59,724 bases of DNA from Acidobacteriota bacterium (GCA_021813555.1 JAKAKG010000054.1:1-59724), one strand, 5' to 3'. Shown: positions 1-11,185, counted from the stretch's first letter. Numbers and translations: made by a program. The notes: generated from the sequence alone by a model not told the origin.

Positions 1-184
1 CGGGGACGTCCTTGGGCGGAGGTGCGTGCATGATGACGACCTTGGCGGGGTCCGAGGGTGGGAAACGCTCCACGCCCACGTACTGAAGGGTGCGATAGTT
101 CACGAAGCTGCACGCCGCGGCCAGAGCCATCACCGCCGCGGCGGCTCCGATCAACGGCAATCCTTTGCTCACAAAGCGACTCAT
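1..184 (-). CDS. Small lipoprotein, C-terminus truncated by window start
   Basis: Minus-strand reading from ATG at 184: MSRFVSKGLPLIGAAAAVMALAAACSFVNYRTLQYVGVERFPPSDPAKVVIMHAPPPKDVP...; signal peptide with LAAC lipobox. Not in the supplied ORF track because it runs off the edge. Confidence 0.75.
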   Translation of the reverse strand, partial: MSRFVSKGLPLIGAAAAVMALAAACSFVNYRTLQYVGVERFPPSDPAKVVIMHAPPPKDVP

Positions 185-420
185 GATGGGGTTCCTCCTT
201 CTTGGCCATGTGATGCGGCTTTGCTCAACCAACACCCGGACGGCAGTGGCTCCTCCTCAATAAAATTCCTAGAGCAAAGCGAATGCCAAAGTTGAGAACC
301 TGGAATTCCCTTGTTACCTGTGCTTGCGGGTCACGACAGAGAGCACGATTGTCTCTCATGCGAGTCGGTGTCCACCATGCAGGACAGAGGTATGGGGTCG
401 TGTGATCACATCTCTTGAAG

Positions 421-900
421 TCATGGGGTGGCCCGTCGCACGAGGCGGCTGAGGGTGGCGTAGAGGAGACCGAGGAACTCGCCGATCTCGGCCAGCGTGC
501 AGCCGTAGCGGATGTAGGCCTCTCGGATGGCCCGGTCGCGCGCGGCTTTGCCTCTCCGAGCGCTCCCTTCCATGAGCGTCGGCGGTCCGGGGCGCGCCTG
601 CCCTGCCCGACGAACCGTGCGTACCGGCGCCGCGAGCCCTTCAAGTGACTCGCCCGCACCAGGTTCAGCACCACGTACCAGTATGGCTCCAGCAGGTGCG
701 CCTCCCTCTCCACCGCCCCTGCGCTGAACAGGCCCTGAAACAGATGGCCGGGACGGTGGTGGCGCTGGTTGAAGGCCTGCGTGTATTCCCCGTTGAGCTG
801 GCGCATGCCGCGGGACAGGTTCGCCCCCGGTGTTTCAATGAGGAGGAGGAAGTCGTTGCCCATCAGGCAGCGGGCACGCCACGGCCAGCCGCGAAGGGCT
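421..900 (-). pseudogene. Decayed REP-associated tyrosine transposase (RAYT, Y1_Tnp/IS200-like)
   Basis: Minus ORF 225..1040 contains CLMGNDFLLLIETPGANLSRGMRQLNGEYTQAFNQRHHRPGHLFQGLFSAGAVEREAHLLEPYWYVVLNLVRASHLKGS (typical CLMGNHFHLLIETP...YVVLNPVRA). After a frame change the C-terminal HTH reads ...AIREAYIRYGCTLAEIGEFLGLLYATLSRLVRRATP*. HUH motif changed to D-x-L; N-terminus missing. Confidence 0.85.
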
Positions 901-1094
901 GCCGTTCGCCCAAGGATCTCCGGCAACACGGATCGGCCCGTATGGCCCCATGTAGGATTACAATAGCTATTCCATTGACTCGATCGGGCGAGACGCCCAA
1001 CGCTTACCGCAGACGGGCAAGAAACAAATGCCTCGCTCAATCGCGTTTTGCGTTTCTCCGAATTGCCTCTGGCCTGATCGCGTCTCGCGATTCC

Positions 1095-1811
1095 TCACGC
1101 CATGAGGAAATCCAAAGGCTCACCGGGCTGAACATCCCGGGGCTCTTTCCCCTTCTTGAACAGGCGGGCGGGGCGGGAACCGGAGAGCTGGAGGTTTCCC
1201 CCTTCAAAGCGCAGGAGGTCTCCTTCGGGAAGGCCCACGACCGCCACTCCGGGGTTCACTTCAATGAACTCCATGAGGCGATCGGTCCTCGTCTCTCCTC
1301 CGTGGCCCGGCGGCTGGGCGTCGGTGAAGTGGGGGTTGATCTGGAAGGGGAGGAAGCCCAGGGTCTTGAAGCTGGGCGGCTGAACGACGGGCATGTCGTT
1401 GGTGGTCATGAGGGTGGGGCAGGCCACGTTGGAACCGGCGCTCCAGCCCAGATAGGGCAGGCCGCCCAGGACCCGGTCGCGTATGCTCGCCATCAGGCCG
1501 CTGGCGTAGAGTTCGTTCACCAAGTGCCAGGTGTTTCCCCCTCCGACCACGACGGCATGGGCCTCGCCCAAAGCGCCGATGGGATCCGTGGTCTCGTGGG
1601 CGGATACGAGCGAGCATCCCAATTGGCCGAGGCGCTCCCGGGCCATCCTGGCATACTCGTCCCAGCTCATGCGGACCCCGGCGAAGGGGACGAAGAAGAG
1701 GCGCCTGAGCCCCGCGCCCAAGAAGGCCCGGATGTGAGATTCGGGCCAGCCCAGCCAAGGTTCCCCGGCCATGGTGGAGTTGCTGAGAAGCAGCAGGCGC
1801 ATGTCGTTCAT
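1095..1811 (-). CDS. pepE: Peptidase E (alpha-aspartyl dipeptidase, S51)
   Basis: MRLLLLSNSTMAGEPWLGW...VVVGGGNTWHLVNELY...YLGWSAGSNVACPTLMTTNDMPVVQP...INPHFTDAQPPGHGGETR; S51 nucleophile motif WSAGSN. Confidence 0.95.
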   Translation of the reverse strand: MNDMRLLLLSNSTMAGEPWLGWPESHIRAFLGAGLRRLFFVPFAGVRMSWDEYARMARERLGQLGCSLVSAHETTDPIGALGEAHAVVVGGGNTWHLVNELYASGLMASIRDRVLGGLPYLGWSAGSNVACPTLMTTNDMPVVQPPSFKTLGFLPFQINPHFTDAQPPGHGGETRTDRLMEFIEVNPGVAVVGLPEGDLLRFEGGNLQLSGSRPARLFKKGKEPRDVQPGEPLDFLMA

Positions 1812-2147
1812 CGGAAGCCCTCCCAGCGCATTCTACCGCAGAGGTGTAGCGGGAAGGACGAGGGCGCGCCCAGGCCCATATTCTGAGTGGACGATGCCAG
1901 GGGCGAACCCTATATTTGCTCCAGCAACGGGGTTCTGTTTTCTGGCACGGCCGCCCTCGATAGGCGCCTTGCAGGTTGCCGGAGGGGTGTGCGCTAGGGG
2001 GAGGATTCTAGGGTTTGTCGCCCGCGGTGCGAGGGTCATCCGCGTGCAGGCATTCTGCGCACCGCTGAAAGTTCAAAATTCCGCGGATGGTTGGGCGGGC
2101 ACAGGAACATGCCGCAGATTCGGCCCAGGTGTTTTGGGAGGGTGGCC

Positions 2148-5100
2148 ATGACTAACAGGCTGTTGAGAAACTCCCGCGGGTCGCAAGTTCCTCAGCGGCC
2201 TGCTGGGCGAGTGAAGGTCGTCCTATCAGGCGTGGTGTGTCTTTTCTTGTGTGCCGCGCTGGCCGCGATCAGCGCCAACGCAAGCGAACCGGGCAGGAGT
2301 TCGAAGGGGATCCCCGCCCTTGAGAACCTTTCCCCTTTCGTTCAAAACGCGGGGCAGTGCGGGCCGGAGGTCCTGTACTATGCCGACGCACCGTGGGGGC
2401 GGCTCTATGTCAGAACTTCGGATTTGGTTCTCCAGCTCATCGAGCGGGCCAGCTCGGGTTCGGACACGGCCCGGGCCTCCAATGTTTATTTGCGCTTTGA
2501 TGGCATGCCCATCGGTTCGGTCAAGGCCGAGGAGCAAGAAGCGGCCGTCCTGAACGTCATGAAAGGGCGAGATCCTCAAGCTTGGCAACGGGAGATCCCG
2601 ACGTTTGGCAAAATCCGCCTTGAGGGGATCGCCCCAGGTCTCGACGTGGTCTTGGCCTCGGGCAGCCAGAACCGAGGCGGGTGGTGGACCGAGGGGGCCG
2701 CCGCCGGGGAAGCTCCTCTGAAACTCCTGATGGAGACGGGGCTGGCCTACCGCTGGGACGACCAGCGGCTGCTCCTTGAGACGAGCCGGGGAGAGGTGGC
2801 CTTGGCGCCCCCTGGCGCGGCGATTTCGGCCACGGGCGGCACGCGCGAAGATCCGCCGCCCCAGACCTCGCGCCTCGAAACCCAGCAGCTCCTGTGGGGC
2901 ACCTACCTCGGGGGCACCTCCGGGGACGACGGCATGGCGGTGGCCGTAGACGCCGCAGGCACTATCGTGGTGGCAGGGCACACAGAATCCACCGATATCC
3001 CCACCCCGAACGGCTTCGACCAGACGTTCAACCTCCAGACCGATATCTACGTGGCCAAACTCTCGGCCAACGGTGCCCAGCTCCTCTGGGGAACCTATCT
3101 GGGCGGTTCGAGCTGGGACTACGGATGGGCTCTCGCCATCGATGCCGACGGGAACCCCATCGTGGGCGGGGGCACCTATTCGAGCGACATCCCCACCCCC
3201 GGCGGGTACAGGCAAACCCGGGTTGGGAAGGCCATGTACGTGGCCAAGCTCTCCTCCTCGGGCTCCAGCCTCCTCTGGGGAACCTTCGTGGACGGCTCCG
3301 TCCACGAGGAATGCCACTCCCTCGTCCTCGACGGCGCGGGCAACGTGGTGGTCGCCGGCCCCACCTCCTCCTCCGACCTGCCGGTCCCGGGAGGGTACGA
3401 CACCACCTTCAACGGCGGCCCCACGGACCTGTACGTCGGCAAGCTCTCGGCCGACGGCGCCAGCCTTCTCTGGGGAACTTACATCGGTGGTGCGGGGCAG
3501 GAAGGTCTCATGGCCGACCGCGGGGTGTCCCTCGCCCTCGATGCCTCCGGCGACGTGCTCGTGGGGAGTTCCACCAATTCTTCGGCCATGCCCACGCCCG
3601 GCGGGTACAGCCAGACCTTTCACGGCCTGTGGGATATGTGGGTCGGAAAGCTCTCGCCCAACGGCTCTCAGCTTCTGTGGGGAACGTACCTGGGCGGCGC
3701 GAACGACGACCAGGTCTTCGCCCTCGCCGCGGACGCCTCGGGGAACGCGGTGGTTGGTGGGGCTTCCCGGTCCACCGACATCCCCACCCCCGGGGGCTAT
3801 GACACCTCCCAGAACGGGGGCTGGGACCACTACCTGGCCAAGATCTCTTCGACGGGAAGCCAGCTCCTCTGGGGGACTTTCGTGGGGGGATCGGGTGACG
3901 ACTACTGCCGCGCCCTCACCCTGGACGGGGCAGGCAACGTCGTCTTCGGTGGATCGACCCGTTCCGACGACATGCCCGCTCCGGGGGGCTACGACACCTC
4001 GCGGAACGGCTTTGAGGACCTCTACCTGGGCGTGCTCTCTTCCTCGGGAACGCAGCTCCTGAGCGGCACGTTTCTCGGGGGCACGTCCAGCGATTTCTGT
4101 TGGGGCATCGCCCTCGACGGCGCAGGAGGCGTGGTGGCCGCCGGGTACACCAGTTCCACCAACATCCCCGTCCCTGGCGGCTACACCACAACCCACGTGG
4201 GCGGGCACGACTTTTATGTGGCCAAGCTCTCCGATTCGGCCATCGGGGTTTGCCGCCTGAGCTGTTCCGCCACCGTCCCCGCTAAAGCCGCACCCAGCAC
4301 CTCCGTGTCCTTCCAGTCCACGGTCACCATCGATCCGAGCGGGTGCACCACTCCCACCTTCGACTGGGACTTCGGCGACAGCAGCACCCACTCGAGCCAG
4401 CAGAACACCTCCCGCACATACACCGCCGAGGGGACATACACGTGGAAGCTCATGGTCAGTGGAACCGGCTCTTCGGCCTGCTCGAAGAGCGGCTCCATCA
4501 CCATCACCACGAACCCCTGCGACATCACCTGTGACGCCGCCGTTCCAGCTTCGGCGGTGGTGAACACCGCCGTCGCCTTCGCGGGGACGGCCGCGGCCAC
4601 GGGGTGCTCCTCAGCACCAGCCTACGCCTGGACCTTCGGCGATGGGGCAACTTCCACCCTGCTGAGCCCGACCCACGCGTACACCAAGGTGGGGACTTTC
4701 GGCTGGACCTTCGCGGCCACGTCCGGAGCCATCCGGTGCGAGAAGAGCGGCACTATCACCGTGAGCGCCGGGGGGAACGCCTGCCTGGTTGTGGGCTCGC
4801 TCAAAATCTGCGCCGACACCATGACCCAGAGCGGCTCCACCCAGACTTTCTCTGGAAACGTCCGCATCAACGACCTGCTCTGGTTCACGGGCGACGTGAC
4901 CTATGTGCCCAGCGGTTCCACCCTCGGGAACCTGAGCACAAGCGGCGGCCTCTTCGTCAAGGACATCGGTGGCACCAATGCCACCCTCGTGCAAGGAACG
5001 GGCCTCGCCTACCTGGTGGACGGAAGCGACGGGAGCCTCCTGCCCACGGCCGGTCCGGACCTGTACGGCGTCACCATCGCGGGCATCCCGCTCCAGATCG

Positions 5101-7217
5101 CGGCCACTCCCATCAAGATTGATTACGCTGGCGTGACCATAATGCCTTACGCCGATCTGGGCGCCGATCCCATCATCTTGGCCAAGGTGCAGATAGGCAT
5201 CCTATTCGCCCCTGGAACCGGAAAGCAGCTCGTGGATGTGACGGTGATCGCGGGGAATATCACCCCGAGCATCTCCATCGCCAGCGTGAGCGTGACCTAC
5301 GACTCCGTGAACGACCTGCTCACGGGCTCGGTCTCGGCGGCCCTCCCCTTCCTGGGCATGCCCTCGTGCAGTTGCACGATCCGCATCCTGGCGGGTTGTT
5401 TCAACGGCTTCGACATCACCGTCGGCTTGCCCGCGGGTATCCCCCTCGGACAGTCGGGACTCGAGATCACCGGCTTCACCCTCAACGTGGACAACATTTG
5501 CCAATACGCCTCTTTCCACATCTTCGTAGGAGGTGACCTGGGCATCGTGGGGGTGCCGAGCGAGGTCGTGGCCCTCCAGCAGATGGGGTTGGGGTACCAG
5601 GTTCCCTTCACCCTGGAGATCGAGGGCGGGAACACCACGTTCCTCGGGTTCCCCATTTCGAGCGTCTCGGGGCAGATCACGGTGTGGCCCCCGGCGGTCT
5701 CCGTGGAGGGCAACCAAAATCTGGCCGGCGTCTATACGACCCACATCGCCATGAGCCTGGACGTGGGGGCCCTCCTCATCTCCGGCTCGGCCTCCGGGAG
5801 CTTCCAGATCCCCGACTGGAGCTGCTGCTGGAACTGCTGGACGTGCAAGGTCATCCGGGGAACCTTGCGGAGGACCGTCGGGCTCCCTAAAGTCTTCTTA
5901 GGGGTGGACTCGAACATTTCCCTCGGCAAGATCCCTCCCAATTACAACTGGGGCGGGGACGTCCGGGGTATGGTCACCGCCGCCGGCCTTAGTATGGCCG
6001 TGGCCCTGCGATACGAGAGCGGAAGCCTTCACGTCCTCGTGGGGACCAACTTCAACAACCTCATGCAGATCTTTGAGCGCCAGACGAACATCCTCGGCCC
6101 CCTGGCCGTGGAGAAGTCCATCACCCTGCCATCCGAGCAACCCGTCGTCCTCTTCGGCGTGGGGAGCGCTGCGGGAACCTTGCCCTCCATCTATCTGACC
6201 GATCCCCAGGGGCAGAAGATCACCCCGGCCAACGCCTCCTCCTTCCCGGGGGTGCAGTACATCGAGGACGCGGCTGCCGCCGTGGCCCTCTTTCAGGTCC
6301 AGCCTGCTGCCCCCGGAAGGTGGACCCTCGGCACCGACAACCTGTCCGATGGAGACGCCGGGTTCACCGCCATGGCGCCCCAGGCGCCTCCTGGCCTGAC
6401 GTGGGATATCCCATCGCGTAGCGAGCGCACGGTGGCTCTCTCCGCCCATGTCAGCCCGACCACGGACGCGACCACGGTGTCCTTCTTCTACAGCCGTACA
6501 GCATCAGGTCAGACGGGGACTGTCATCGCCAAGGATGTCCCGGCAAAAACCGGGATCGCGCAGGCCACGTGGAATACGGCGGGCATGCTGGACGGCACCT
6601 ACTATATCTTTGCCAAGGCCGACGACGCCATGAACCCGCCCACGGTTCTCTACTACGAACAGCCCGTGGTGGTGAATAACTCGGGCCTCGCCCCTCCCTC
6701 GGGCCTCACGGGAACACGCGCGGGTGATACGGCGTCCCTCTCCTGGACACCCTCCGCCGCCCCTGACGTGGCGGGCTACGACGTCCTCTACACCGACGAA
6801 CCCTTGGTGGCGGGCACCAAATTTACGGTCCATTCGGCGGTGGCCAGCCAAGCCACGGTCACGGGGCTGAATCCTGCCAAGGAATACCGCTTCTGCGTGG
6901 CGGCCTACGACCGCGAAGGCCGCTTCAGTGTGGAGTCCAACAGCGTCACGCTTAAGAACGTTCCGCCCCCCGTGGTCTCCACCATGACCAAAGCTGGAAA
7001 CCCGTTCCGCATTATGGTGAGCGGCAGCAATCTCCAGAGCGGAATCAAGGTGTTCATCAACGGGTCCGAGTGGACCAACAAGAAGTGGATGAGCACAGGA
7101 CAGATGAAGCTCAAGGGAGGCGCTGCACTGAAGGCCGCCGTCCCCAAGGGTACCGCAGCCACATTCCGGTTCCTCAACCCCGATGCAGGAGAGATGACGA
7201 TGGCGTGGCAGTGGTGA
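2148..7217 (+). CDS. Large secreted protein: SBBP-type beta-propeller repeats, two PKD domains, Fn3, C-terminal IPT-like domain
   Basis: ATG at 2148 ([12 protein letters not shown]...) followed by a hydrophobic signal; seven LL(W/S)GT(Y/F)xxG...PxPGGY repeats; WDFGD and WTFGDGA PKD motifs; Fn3 region [33 protein letters not shown]. Confidence 0.9.
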   Translation: MTNRLLRNSRGSQVPQRPAGRVKVVLSGVVCLFLCAALAAISANASEPGRSSKGIPALENLSPFVQNAGQCGPEVLYYADAPWGRLYVRTSDLVLQLIERASSGSDTARASNVYLRFDGMPIGSVKAEEQEAAVLNVMKGRDPQAWQREIPTFGKIRLEGIAPGLDVVLASGSQNRGGWWTEGAAAGEAPLKLLMETGLAYRWDDQRLLLETSRGEVALAPPGAAISATGGTREDPPPQTSRLETQQLLWGTYLGGTSGDDGMAVAVDAAGTIVVAGHTESTDIPTPNGFDQTFNLQTDIYVAKLSANGAQLLWGTYLGGSSWDYGWALAIDADGNPIVGGGTYSSDIPTPGGYRQTRVGKAMYVAKLSSSGSSLLWGTFVDGSVHEECHSLVLDGAGNVVVAGPTSSSDLPVPGGYDTTFNGGPTDLYVGKLSADGASLLWGTYIGGAGQEGLMADRGVSLALDASGDVLVGSSTNSSAMPTPGGYSQTFHGLWDMWVGKLSPNGSQLLWGTYLGGANDDQVFALAADASGNAVVGGASRSTDIPTPGGYDTSQNGGWDHYLAKISSTGSQLLWGTFVGGSGDDYCRALTLDGAGNVVFGGSTRSDDMPAPGGYDTSRNGFEDLYLGVLSSSGTQLLSGTFLGGTSSDFCWGIALDGAGGVVAAGYTSSTNIPVPGGYTTTHVGGHDFYVAKLSDSAIGVCRLSCSATVPAKAAPSTSVSFQSTVTIDPSGCTTPTFDWDFGDSSTHSSQQNTSRTYTAEGTYTWKLMVSGTGSSACSKSGSITITTNPCDITCDAAVPASAVVNTAVAFAGTAAATGCSSAPAYAWTFGDGATSTLLSPTHAYTKVGTFGWTFAATSGAIRCEKSGTITVSAGGNACLVVGSLKICADTMTQSGSTQTFSGNVRINDLLWFTGDVTYVPSGSTLGNLSTSGGLFVKDIGGTNATLVQGTGLAYLVDGSDGSLLPTAGPDLYGVTIAGIPLQIAATPIKIDYAGVTIMPYADLGADPIILAKVQIGILFAPGTGKQLVDVTVIAGNITPSISIASVSVTYDSVNDLLTGSVSAALPFLGMPSCSCTIRILAGCFNGFDITVGLPAGIPLGQSGLEITGFTLNVDNICQYASFHIFVGGDLGIVGVPSEVVALQQMGLGYQVPFTLEIEGGNTTFLGFPISSVSGQITVWPPAVSVEGNQNLAGVYTTHIAMSLDVGALLISGSASGSFQIPDWSCCWNCWTCKVIRGTLRRTVGLPKVFLGVDSNISLGKIPPNYNWGGDVRGMVTAAGLSMAVALRYESGSLHVLVGTNFNNLMQIFERQTNILGPLAVEKSITLPSEQPVVLFGVGSAAGTLPSIYLTDPQGQKITPANASSFPGVQYIEDAAAAVALFQVQPAAPGRWTLGTDNLSDGDAGFTAMAPQAPPGLTWDIPSRSERTVALSAHVSPTTDATTVSFFYSRTASGQTGTVIAKDVPAKTGIAQATWNTAGMLDGTYYIFAKADDAMNPPTVLYYEQPVVVNNSGLAPPSGLTGTRAGDTASLSWTPSAAPDVAGYDVLYTDEPLVAGTKFTVHSAVASQATVTGLNPAKEYRFCVAAYDREGRFSVESNSVTLKNVPPPVVSTMTKAGNPFRIMVSGSNLQSGIKVFINGSEWTNKKWMSTGQMKLKGGAALKAAVPKGTAATFRFLNPDAGEMTMAWQW
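2892..4240 (+). repeat. Seven degenerate in-gene repeats (~57-67 codons) encoding SBBP propeller blades
   Basis: Recurring [16 protein letters not shown], xDIPTPGGY, VAKLSxxG blocks in the translation. Confidence 0.85.
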
Positions 7218-7747
7218 CCGGGGGAGAGGCACCTCGCCGCAGCAATGGAGTGGAGGTTCTCCACGGCGACATTACCACCCTGGCCGTGGACGCTATCGTG
7301 ACCGCCGCCAACGCTTCGCTCCTGGGGGGAGGCGGCGTGGACGGAGCCATCCACCGTGCCGCGGGACCGGACTTGCTCCGCGAGTGCGAGGCCCTGGGCG
7401 GGTGCGAGACTGGACAGGCGAAGATCACGAGGGGATACGCCTTGCCCGCACGGTTCGTCATCCACACGGTGGGACCCGTATGGCGAGGCGGGGGAAACGG
7501 CGAACCGGAACTCCTCGCCTCCTGCTACAGGACCAGCCTCACCCTGGCCGCCCAGCATCGCCTAGAGAGCGTGGCCTTCCCCGCCATCTCCACGGGCGTT
7601 TACGGGTACCCGGCCGCGGCTGCCTGCCGGATTGCTCTGCGCGAAGCGAGGGACTTTCTCGCGGACCACGAACTGCCCCGTCGCGTCCTCCTGGTCTTCT
7701 TCTCGCGCGCCGACTACGACATGGCCATGGCCCTGGCCAGCGCCTGA
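7205..7747 (+). CDS. Macro-domain protein (O-acetyl-ADP-ribose deacetylase-like)
   Basis: [78 protein letters not shown]...[13 protein letters not shown]: canonical macro-domain motifs. GTG start inferred (7205, 7211 or 7214), overlapping the upstream stop. Confidence 0.93.
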   Translation: MAVVTGGEAPRRSNGVEVLHGDITTLAVDAIVTAANASLLGGGGVDGAIHRAAGPDLLRECEALGGCETGQAKITRGYALPARFVIHTVGPVWRGGGNGEPELLASCYRTSLTLAAQHRLESVAFPAISTGVYGYPAAAACRIALREARDFLADHELPRRVLLVFFSRADYDMAMALASA

Positions 7748-8036
7748 ACCTCCCGGCTTACCCGGGCCGGGACAGACACACGGGGCAGGTTCGGCGAGGA
7801 ACGCCAAGGAACGTCGACGTGAACGGCGATGCACCACAATGCTGAGAAGGGATGGGCTGCCACCGGCCATCCTTCCTCGCGTCCTCTCTTTTCCGGATTC
7901 CGCGAAGGGATGTCTCGCCTTCGGAGTCGGTGGTCGCCTTCGGACAAACTTGGCTTGCTCTCAGACCATCTCGGTCTTCTCCTCAACTTTTCCGCCGGCG
8001 TTTCATGCGCTATAGTAAAGGGGTACGGAGGGACGC

Positions 8037-8456
8037 ATGCCGGCACACCGTCTGAGACTCTTGATCGGCAAGGTGGGCCTGGACGGCCATGACCGAGGCG
8101 CCAAAATCATCGCCAGGGCCCTTCGGGACGCGGGGTACGAGGTCATCTACACGGGCCTCCACCAGACCCCCGAGCAGGTGGTGGCCACGGCCATCCAGGA
8201 GGACGTGGACGCCATCGGACTCTCCATCCTTTCGGGGGCCCACAACACCCTGTTTCCCAAAGTCATCCGCCTCTTGAAGGATCAGGGCGCGGAGGACATC
8301 GTCGTCTTCGGCGGAGGCATCATCCCCGACGAGGACATCCCCACTCTGCACCAGGCCGGCGTGGCCAAGCTCTTCACCCCCGGCACCTCTACCGCGGACG
8401 TCCTGGCCTTCGTCAAGGATGAGGTGGAACCCAGGCGTGCCTTGGCGCGAGGGTAG
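8037..8456 (+). CDS. Methylmalonyl-CoA mutase C-terminal/small subunit (B12-binding)
   Basis: RLLIGKVGLDGHDRGAKIIARALRDAGYEVIYTGLHQTPEQVV...GLSILSGAHNTLFPKV...VVFGGGIIPDEDI: B12-binding DxHxxG and GG motifs. Confidence 0.95.
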   Translation: MPAHRLRLLIGKVGLDGHDRGAKIIARALRDAGYEVIYTGLHQTPEQVVATAIQEDVDAIGLSILSGAHNTLFPKVIRLLKDQGAEDIVVFGGGIIPDEDIPTLHQAGVAKLFTPGTSTADVLAFVKDEVEPRRALARG

Positions 8457-8474
8457 GCCAGGCCTCTCCTGTCC

Positions 8475-9179
8475 ATGACCGGAAACCCCGTCTCCATCGA
8501 TCGCGATCTCCCCGCCGGCGGCATCCTCGTGCGCCTGGGCGGCGCGCACCGGCCCATGACGCTCCGGCGGACGGCGCTCTCGGCCCTCGCCAAGGCCGTG
8601 GATTCCTGGGAGGCCCAGAGCGATCTTCGCTGGATCGCTTTTGCGGCTGCGTCTCCCACCACGTTTCTGGCGGGGGCGGACTTCAAGGAACTTGGAGCTC
8701 TGGACGCGGCGGGCGCCTACGAATTCTCGCTCATGGGCCAGGCCTTCTTCCGCCGCCTTCAGGAGAGCCGGTTGTGGTTCGTGGCCTGCGTGGAAGGGGC
8801 GTGCATGGGGGGCGGCCTCGATTTCGCCCTGAGCTGCGACTACCGCATCGCCTCGCCCGCCGCCCGATTCGCCCATCCCGGCCCAAGGCTCGGGCTCTTC
8901 ACGGGATGGGGAGGCACGGCGACCCTTCCCGCGAGGAGCAGCGCCGCCATCCCCGCCCTTCTGTCCGGAACCACCCTGAGCGCCAAACAGGCGCTGAAGG
9001 CGGGCTGGATCGAGGAGGTGGCCGCCCAACCCCTCACCCGTGCCATCACCCGCGCGCGGGCCTCGGCGGGCACCGACCTGGCACGCCTCAAGCGCCTGCG
9101 GCGAGCCGAAGGACTCCCCCTCTCCGTGGCCCTGGCCTACGAACGCCTCCTGGCCATGGAACCCCAGGGCGGGGCGTGA
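8475..9179 (+). CDS. Enoyl-CoA hydratase/isomerase family protein
   Basis: AASPTTFLAGADFKELG...FVACVEGACMGGGLDFALSCDYRIASPAARFAHPGPRLGLFTGWGGT: crotonase fold motifs. Confidence 0.9.
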   Translation: MTGNPVSIDRDLPAGGILVRLGGAHRPMTLRRTALSALAKAVDSWEAQSDLRWIAFAAASPTTFLAGADFKELGALDAAGAYEFSLMGQAFFRRLQESRLWFVACVEGACMGGGLDFALSCDYRIASPAARFAHPGPRLGLFTGWGGTATLPARSSAAIPALLSGTTLSAKQALKAGWIEEVAAQPLTRAITRARASAGTDLARLKRLRRAEGLPLSVALAYERLLAMEPQGGA

Positions 9180-9373
9180 TAGGGTGGGGCCATCGGGAGC
9201 AGGAAGCCGGAAGCAGGGAGCCGACCAATGACGAACAACATTTCGATGTTCCAGAGTGCCAGAGGCTTCTCCCCGCTCAATACCCACGTCCATATTCCGG
9301 CGTTCTATCCTGCCACTCTCCCCGCTCCCCGCTCCCGGCTCCGGACATCCATGGGCCACCTCCGGAGAACACC

Positions 9374-9895
9374 ATGACCCTCTGGGACATCCTCCTTTTG
9401 GCCCTCACGCTGGCCCTGGTCGTGGAAGGAATCTGGAAGGGCGCGGTGCGCCTGGGCTTCGGCCTGGCGGGCCTCCTGGCGGGCTACCTGTACGCGGGAT
9501 ACGCGGCCGACGCGGCGGCGGGATATTTGACCTTCCTCGTGGAGCGCCTGCGCCGACCCGTTGCCCTCACGGCCGGCTTCCTCCTCATCTTCACGGCCTT
9601 CGTCCTGGCCGGGGCCATCATCAACCGGCTGGTGAAGGCCTCGGGGCTCGGCTGCGTGAACCGGGTTCTGGGCGCGATCCTGGGCGTCGTGGCGGCCATT
9701 TACCTGGCGGGAGGGGTGGTCCGCCTCGCGGACCGTCTGTCGCCGGACTACGCCAAGGCGCTCACCCGTGGCCCCGTGGTGCGCCTCATGTCCGAATGGG
9801 CCGTGGGCATGGAGGCGCTCGTGCCGTCCAGGGCGCTGCCTCTTCCGCGGGAGCCCAAACCGGCTCGGGCTGAGCCTCAAAGCGATCACACATGA
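9374..9895 (+). CDS. CvpA family membrane protein
   Basis: MTLWDILLLALTLALVVEGIWKGAVRLGFGLAGLLAGYLYAGYAA...INRLVKASGLGCVNRVLGAILGVV; in frame within ORF 8774..9895. Confidence 0.85.
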   Translation: MTLWDILLLALTLALVVEGIWKGAVRLGFGLAGLLAGYLYAGYAADAAAGYLTFLVERLRRPVALTAGFLLIFTAFVLAGAIINRLVKASGLGCVNRVLGAILGVVAAIYLAGGVVRLADRLSPDYAKALTRGPVVRLMSEWAVGMEALVPSRALPLPREPKPARAEPQSDHT

Positions 9896-11037
9896 GTTCA
9901 CCCGTTGTGCTGCTGGGGTTGACGGGCCTCTGCCTCATCCTGGGAGGGGCCTTGGCCTTCGCCCTCGCCCGGCTCGCGTCCCTCGGCCGCTCCGCCGCTG
10001 AAGCCCAGCGCACCCTGGACGGCATCAGGGGCGAGATGACCGGCCGCGTGGAGGGGCTCGACCGCCGGGGCGCGGAACTTCAAGCCCTCCTGACCCAGCA
10101 GCTCGGGTCCGTCCAGCAGCTCCTCCAGGACCGGCTCAGTTCCCAAGAAACTGCCCTCCGCGAGCAGCTCGCCAGCCAGGCCGCCTCCCTCCAGGGCCAG
10201 ACGGGCATCCTCCAGAAGCACATGGAGGGGACGCAAACGACCCTCTCCCAGGTCACGGAAAAGATGGGCGTCCTCCAGCAGGCGGCCACGCGCATGGCGG
10301 ATCTGGGCCGGGACATGGAGGAGCTCCAGCGCCTCCTCAAGTCCCCCAAGGCCCGAGGCCAGCTAGGAGAGATGGGGCTTGAAACGCTGCTCGGCGACAT
10401 GCTCCCCAAGGACAGGGTGACCTACCAGTTCGCCTTTTCGGACGGCAAAAAGGTGGACGCCGCCGTGCGCCTGGACAAGGGCCTCCTGCCCATCGACGCC
10501 AAGTTCCCCATGGAAGACTTTCAGCGGTACGTGGACGCTCCCCAGGAGGAGCGTCCAAAGGCTCGCAAAGCCCTGCGCGACAACCTGAAGAAGAAGGTGG
10601 ATGACATCGCCCGCCTCTACATCCGGCCCGGCGAAGGCACCTTGCCCCTGGCCCTCATGTACCTGCCCGCCGAATCCCTCTATTACGAAGCCTTTATCGC
10701 CCGCGAAAAGGACGAGGACGACCTGTGGGACTACGCCTACCACGCGTCCGTCCTGCCTCTTTCACCCGGCACCCTGGCCGCCTACCTCAAGACCGTGGCC
10801 CTGGGCCTCAAGGCCGCCGCCGTAGAGCAGAACGCGCGGCAGGTCCTCGAAATCCTCGCCACGCTGGAGCGGGACGTCAAGGCCTTCAGGGACTCCCACG
10901 AGACCCTGGGCAAGCACCTCAACAACGCCCACCAAACCTACGAGAAGACCACCCGCGCGCTGGGCCAGTTCGAAACCCACCTCGATCGCGCAAAGGAGAT
11001 GGGCGGTGAGGAGAAACCGGGAAAAGGGGATCGGTGA
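9892..11037 (+). CDS. rmuC: RmuC family DNA recombination protein
   Basis: Coiled-coil N-terminus, then KSPKARGQLGEMGLETLLGDMLPKDRVTYQFAFSDGKKVDAAVRLDKGLLPIDAKFPMEDFQRY; overlaps cvpA stop by 4 bp. Confidence 0.93.
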   Translation: MSSPVVLLGLTGLCLILGGALAFALARLASLGRSAAEAQRTLDGIRGEMTGRVEGLDRRGAELQALLTQQLGSVQQLLQDRLSSQETALREQLASQAASLQGQTGILQKHMEGTQTTLSQVTEKMGVLQQAATRMADLGRDMEELQRLLKSPKARGQLGEMGLETLLGDMLPKDRVTYQFAFSDGKKVDAAVRLDKGLLPIDAKFPMEDFQRYVDAPQEERPKARKALRDNLKKKVDDIARLYIRPGEGTLPLALMYLPAESLYYEAFIAREKDEDDLWDYAYHASVLPLSPGTLAAYLKTVALGLKAAAVEQNARQVLEILATLERDVKAFRDSHETLGKHLNNAHQTYEKTTRALGQFETHLDRAKEMGGEEKPGKGDR

Positions 11038-11062
11038 CTGCCTTTGGTGAAGGATGATACGT

Positions 11063-11102
11063 GATGAGGGGATGAGGGGATGAGGGGATGAGGGGATGCC
11101 GG
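11063..11102. repeat. Tandem 8-mer array (GATGAGGG x4 plus degenerate copy)
   Basis: GATGAGGG at 11063, 11071, 11079, 11087, then gatgccgg. Confidence 0.9.
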
Positions 11103-11185
11103 AATGCCGAGACGGCGGCCCTCCCTTACAGCCGCTATCACCTATCGCCCTGCCTGCGAGACGCGATTAAGTGAGACGCGACGAT

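Noticed and set aside
225-1040. Intact transposase gene
   Set aside because: Only part of the ORF is RAYT-like, the HTH is in another frame and the HUH residues are lost, so called a pseudogene.
2226-4391. 721-aa minus-strand ORF
   Set aside because: Antisense shadow of the SBBP repeat gene; its internal periodicity mirrors the sense repeats.
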